Assembly (NCBI GenBank): GCA_015520975.1
Contig: WAOZ01000190.1
Span: 1-7,559 of the forward strand
DNA length: 7,559 nt
From: DHVE2 group archaeon
GTDB taxonomy: Archaea > Thermoplasmatota > Thermoplasmata > Thermoplasmatales > Aciduliprofundaceae
Reading direction: 5' to 3'
Each line of letters starts with the position of its first letter. Within the stretch, counting starts at the first letter, position 1. Shown one piece after another: positions 6,370 to 7,559 of this stretch. Under the pieces are notes generated by a model, which saw nothing but the letters and a program-made list of their open reading frames with translations, searched no databases and was not told the origin of the DNA. The translations under genes were made by a program, and so were the position numbers.

Positions 6370-6526
6370 GAATTAAACATTTTTTAAATTTACTCAAAGA
6401 TTGTTTAGCATTTTCAGAACGATCCACCATTCACACATTCACAGAGTGTCTAAAACTAAAATATATACCGCCCAACAGACACGCATTCCCCAAAAGATTT
6501 AATAGTGACATCATCAATACAACTTT
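6370..6526. promoter_or_regulatory. divergent promoter region between the ECF operon and priS
   Basis: This 157-nt AT-rich gap separates divergent genes and must hold promoters for both. The best TATA-like element is AAAATATATA at 6458-6467. It is nearly self-complementary, so it could serve either strand (on the minus strand, TATATATTTT). A second candidate for priS is TTTAATAG (6498-6505), centred about 26 bp before the GTG at 6527. On the minus strand AAATTTAAAAA (6381-6391) is an additional AT-rich candidate. A tandem repeat lies at 6429-6444. No B12-box (GCCACTG) is present on either strand. Confidence 0.55.
6429..6444. repeat. tandem 8-bp direct repeat, possible operator
   Basis: Two adjacent octamers, ATTCACAC and ATTCACAG, differ only in the last base (CTGTGAAT and GTGTGAAT on the minus strand). 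They sit 14-29 bp downstream, on the minus strand, of the TATA-like element at 6458-6467. That is a typical place for an archaeal repressor to block initiation. The function is inferred from position alone; such a short repeat could be chance. Confidence 0.4.
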
Positions 6527-7559
6527 GTGCAGAATGAGAATTTTCTTAAAGCGATGTTTCGAAAATACTATCAGACGGAGGACATAATTCTTCCCCCCAG
6601 ATTCAACAGAAGAGAGTACGGATTTATGTTTTTTGACAAAAATTTCATGCTCAGACACCTTGGGTTCAGAACAAAACAAAGTCTTAAAAAGTTTCTTATA
6701 GAACAAGTCCCAAAACATGCCTATTATTCCACCGCGTACTATTCAAATCCTTCCGCCAGAAGCATGGAGGATAAAGGATGGCTTGGTGCAGATCTTATTT
6801 TCGACCTCGATGCAGACCACATCCCGGAAACGGGGGGGCTTGAATACCACGAAATGCTCAAGGTCGTGAAAAAAGAGGCAGAGAAACTGATTTTCTCATT
6901 CCTGTTAGATGACTTCGGTTTTTCGGAAAAGGACCTGTTTATAACATTCTCTGGCGGAAGGGGTTATCATATATATGTTCGAAATCCCGCGGTTTTTGAC
7001 CTCAAAAGCGACCAGCGAAGGGAAATTGTCACTTACATAACAGGAGAAGGCGCCGATCTTGAAAAATTCTTGATTGAAAAATGGGATAAACCCAAAAAAG
7101 CTAAAAAATTTCGCAAGATTTATGAACTCTACCCCTCCGATTACGGAGGATGGTTTGGAAAAGTTAGAAAAGGTATAGATATCGAATCAAAAAAATTACT
7201 GGATATTTATATGGAATATGGTGAGCTTGCCTTATATAAAGAGATATTTTCGGTGCTTAAAGACAAAAAGTTGGCAAAGAAGCTTGTCAAAGCGCTTTTA
7301 AAGAAGAACAAGAATGGAACTACAAAAATTGAAACTATAGCACTTGATAATCGGTCACATAAACTCCAAGATTTTTCAAATGATATCGAAAGGGATATTT
7401 TCCTTCAATATATAAAAGAAAAAATAAGAATAAGAGGAGAAGCAGATGAACCAGTAACAACAGATATACATAGGCTTATAAGATTAGTTGGCTCATTACA
7501 TGGTAAGACTGGTTTTATTGTTAAGCCTTTAACTTTAAATGAGTTTAAAGATTTTAATC
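6527..7559 (+). CDS. priS: DNA primase small (catalytic) subunit PriS, partial at window end
   Basis: This open frame runs off the window, giving 344 residues from GTG 6527 or 335 from ATG 6554. PriS synthesises RNA/DNA primers with PriL at the replication fork. Visible motifs, numbered from GTG: YYSTAYYSNPSARSMEDKGW (66-85) and GADLIFDLDADHI, with catalytic-type Asp93 and Asp95 in FDLD. Further on come FSGGRGYHIYVRN (the SxxGxxH nucleotide-binding motif), DEPVTTDIHRLIRL with a likely third metal Asp, and GSLHGKTGFIVKPL. GTG 6527 is preferred because it includes the NENFLKAMFRKYY helix expected in archaeal PriS and a TATA-like TTTAATAG lies about 26 bp upstream, which fits a leaderless transcript. 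ATG 6554 is the alternative. Neither has a Shine-Dalgarno. The last few conserved residues and the stop are outside. Confidence 0.93.
   Translation, partial: MQNENFLKAMFRKYYQTEDIILPPRFNRREYGFMFFDKNFMLRHLGFRTKQSLKKFLIEQVPKHAYYSTAYYSNPSARSMEDKGWLGADLIFDLDADHIPETGGLEYHEMLKVVKKEAEKLIFSFLLDDFGFSEKDLFITFSGGRGYHIYVRNPAVFDLKSDQRREIVTYITGEGADLEKFLIEKWDKPKKAKKFRKIYELYPSDYGGWFGKVRKGIDIESKKLLDIYMEYGELALYKEIFSVLKDKKLAKKLVKALLKKNKNGTTKIETIALDNRSHKLQDFSNDIERDIFLQYIKEKIRIRGEADEPVTTDIHRLIRLVGSLHGKTGFIVKPLTLNEFKDFN

Noticed and set aside
6370..6526. Cobalamin riboswitch upstream of the importer operon
   Set aside because: No B12-box or long conserved leader; GTCACTA on the minus strand is not the box sequence.
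6431..6718. 95-residue minus-strand open frame across the intergenic region and priS 5' end
   Set aside because: Antisense to conserved PriS sequence; no family resemblance, no Shine-Dalgarno, and its internal part covers the promoter region.
1..7559. CRISPR arrays, tRNA/rRNA genes, transposases
   Set aside because: No periodic repeat-spacer pattern, no tRNA-like or rRNA sequence and no transposase motifs seen in any frame.

Overview
This window is an archaeal chromosomal segment. The evidence is an L7Ae–S28e–L24e–Ndk cluster with archaeal/eukaryotic-type ribosomal proteins, an archaeal-size TruD/Pus7 protein and the small catalytic subunit of archaeal primase (PriS). Motif wording in PriS (GADLIFDLDADHI, SGGRGYHI, GSLHGKTGF) and moderate GC suggest a euryarchaeal, perhaps Thermoplasmata-like, lineage. 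That placement is an inference from memory, not a phylogeny.

Layout. (1) Positions 2-2285, plus strand: a tight translation cluster of the 3' end of rpl7ae, rps28e, rpl24e, ndk and truD. Genes are 29 nt apart or less, and three junctions are coupled: the S28e stop lies inside the L24e Shine-Dalgarno, L24e overlaps ndk by 35 nt, and ndk overlaps or abuts truD. (2) Positions 2293-6369, minus strand: a four-gene operon for an energy-coupling factor (ECF) importer. In transcription order it encodes a membrane-anchored extracellular DUF4430 (transcobalamin-C-terminal-like) protein, EcfT, a fused two-NBD EcfA, and an S component. The junctions overlap by 1, 4 and 4 nt, so this is one transcript. 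(3) Positions 6370-6526: a divergent promoter region. (4) Positions 6527 to the window end, plus strand: priS, truncated by the window edge.

How the genes work together. The left block is information processing: ribosomal proteins, nucleotide supply and tRNA pseudouridylation. The right end is replication priming. The central operon is an accessory vitamin importer. The S component resembles the CbrT-type family as I remember it, and the first gene carries a fold related to the C-terminal domain of animal B12 carriers. Together they suggest surface capture of a cobalamin/cobamide-type ligand and delivery to an ECF importer. The substrate is inferred, and there is no recognisable B12 riboswitch upstream.

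The most interesting items are the surface-anchored, sequon-rich DUF4430 protein with an unassigned second domain, its 1-nt coupling to the ECF genes, a Ser in place of the Q-loop Gln in the second ATPase domain, an S component with an apparent extra N-terminal two-helix segment, and the divergent promoter with a tandem 8-bp repeat.
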